Shown one piece after another: positions 4,971 to 5,272 of a DNA stretch of 5,272 nucleotides. How positions within the stretch are numbered: position 1 is the first letter of the stretch; the number at the start of each line of letters is the position of its first letter. Both the position numbers and the translations under genes were made by a program. The notes beneath the pieces are model-generated. The model did not search any database, was not told where the DNA came from, and saw nothing but the letters and a program-made list of their open reading frames with translations. Location of the stretch: NCBI GenBank assembly GCA_913052275.1, contig CAJXDX010000127.1:1-5272 (forward strand), read 5' to 3'. Source of the stretch: an uncultured Pseudomonadota bacterium. Its GTDB lineage: Bacteria; SAR324; NAC60-12.

Positions 4971-5013
4971 CTCTTAAAAAATCTGTGGTGATGCACCATG
5001 AGTTTTTTTAGGG
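4971..5013. terminator. Bidirectional intrinsic terminator
   Basis: Left arm 4971-4990 pairs with right arm 4994-5013 around the loop ATG: 18 of 20 positions pair, four as G·U. The top is TGGTG/CACCA. Six A on the left face a run of seven T on the right (5003-5009), giving the A-stem-T layout of a terminator that can act in both directions; on the + strand the T-run follows directly. The right arm also contains CATGAGT (4997-5003), which could pair instead with ACTCATG at 5016-5022. Confidence 0.6.
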
Positions 5014-5088
5014 ACACTCATGCTCTCTAAGAAAAACTTGAAATACAGTAATGATGTGTTGCCAGGTGAAATTAGACTGAAATAGGTT

Positions 5089-5108
5089 CTTCATTTAAAT
5101 TAATGAAG
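5089..5108. repeat. 7-bp hairpin
   Basis: CTTCATT and AATGAAG are perfect inverted copies around the 6-nt loop TAAATT. On its own this is within chance expectation. Confidence 0.4.
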
Positions 5109-5175
5109 TTCTGCAGCTCTTGGAAAATTTAATCAGAAACATTAATAACAGTCGGGAATACCACTCTGGTTCTCT

Positions 5176-5211
5176 CTTCAACTGATGAGGTATAAACAAA
5201 GTGGGTTGAAG
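5176..5211. repeat. 7-bp inverted repeat
   Basis: CTTCAAC (5176-5182) and GTTGAAG (5205-5211) are exact inverted copies with a 22-nt spacer. Within chance expectation for this composition. Confidence 0.35.
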
Positions 5212-5242
5212 TATATTTTGTCTGTGTAAATGAATTTTTGGA

Positions 5243-5262
5243 CAAATGTATTTCTACATTTG
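5243..5262. repeat. 8-bp hairpin with tetraloop
   Basis: CAAATGTA and TACATTTG are perfect inverted copies around the tetraloop TTTC, close to the right edge. No T-run follows. It may be an operator or a small hairpin belonging to a gene beyond the window. Confidence 0.5.
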
Positions 5263-5272
5263 AATCTTCTGT

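Larger units (their letters stand above)
3055..5272. other. 2.2-kb AT-rich stretch without a recognisable gene
   Basis: After fliS no frame on either strand carries an ORF that I recognise or that has both a good ribosome binding site and useful length. The stretch is interrupted by stops in all frames and is rich in A and T, except for a GC-richer patch near 3158-3250. It holds many inverted repeats, several terminator-like hairpins, two weak promoter candidates and two small ORFs listed separately. It could be regulatory and small-RNA DNA, a decayed mobile element or old pseudogenes. I see no tRNA, rRNA, CRISPR repeat or known riboswitch consensus in it. Confidence 0.7.

Noticed and set aside
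5020..5085. 21-codon ATG frame (MLSKKN...) in the same phase as the 29-aa frame
   Set aside because: No ribosome binding site; three stops separate it from the upstream frame, and the stretch between is occupied by the terminator.

Overview
The window looks like the end of a flagellar operon in a Gram-negative bacterium with a polar-type flagellar system. The 5' half holds the 3' part of a large fliD (hook-associated protein 2, the filament cap) followed 22 nt later by a complete fliS (flagellin export chaperone), both on the + strand. The strongly acidic, repeat-expanded FliD and the FliS sequence remind me of Desulfovibrionales / Desulfobacterota, possibly a soda-lake type such as Desulfonatronovibrio or Desulfonatronospira. 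That placement is recollection and inference, not a search result.

Layout. Positions 1-2564: fliD, cut by the left edge. It carries three diverged copies of an acidic beta-rich module, then the conserved FliD core, an inserted flagellin-IN-like domain and the C-terminal coiled coil. Positions 2565-2586: intercistronic gap whose Shine-Dalgarno sits in the loop of a short hairpin. Positions 2587-3054: fliS. Positions 3055-5272: about 2.2 kb of AT-rich DNA without any convincing long gene.

The gene-free stretch is not featureless. It contains a hairpin just after fliS, a GC-richer element at 3158-3257 that can fold as a long stem with an alternative local hairpin, a terminator pointing to the minus strand at 3957-3997, a dense nested set of helices at 4376-4730 that looks like a structured RNA, a 12-bp perfect inverted repeat at 4808-4844, and a bidirectional terminator at 4971-5013. 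Two weak sigma70-type promoters and two small ORFs can be assembled into possible short transcription units (about 3487-3725 and 4729-5013). Wobble pairs in the best helices favour the + strand as the RNA strand.

How it works together: FliD caps the growing filament and guides flagellin folding, and FliS keeps flagellin unpolymerised and delivers it for export, so the two genes form a standard late flagellar pair. The downstream region has no demonstrated link to motility. Its best interpretation is one or more unannotated small RNAs or small genes, with decayed mobile DNA as the main alternative.
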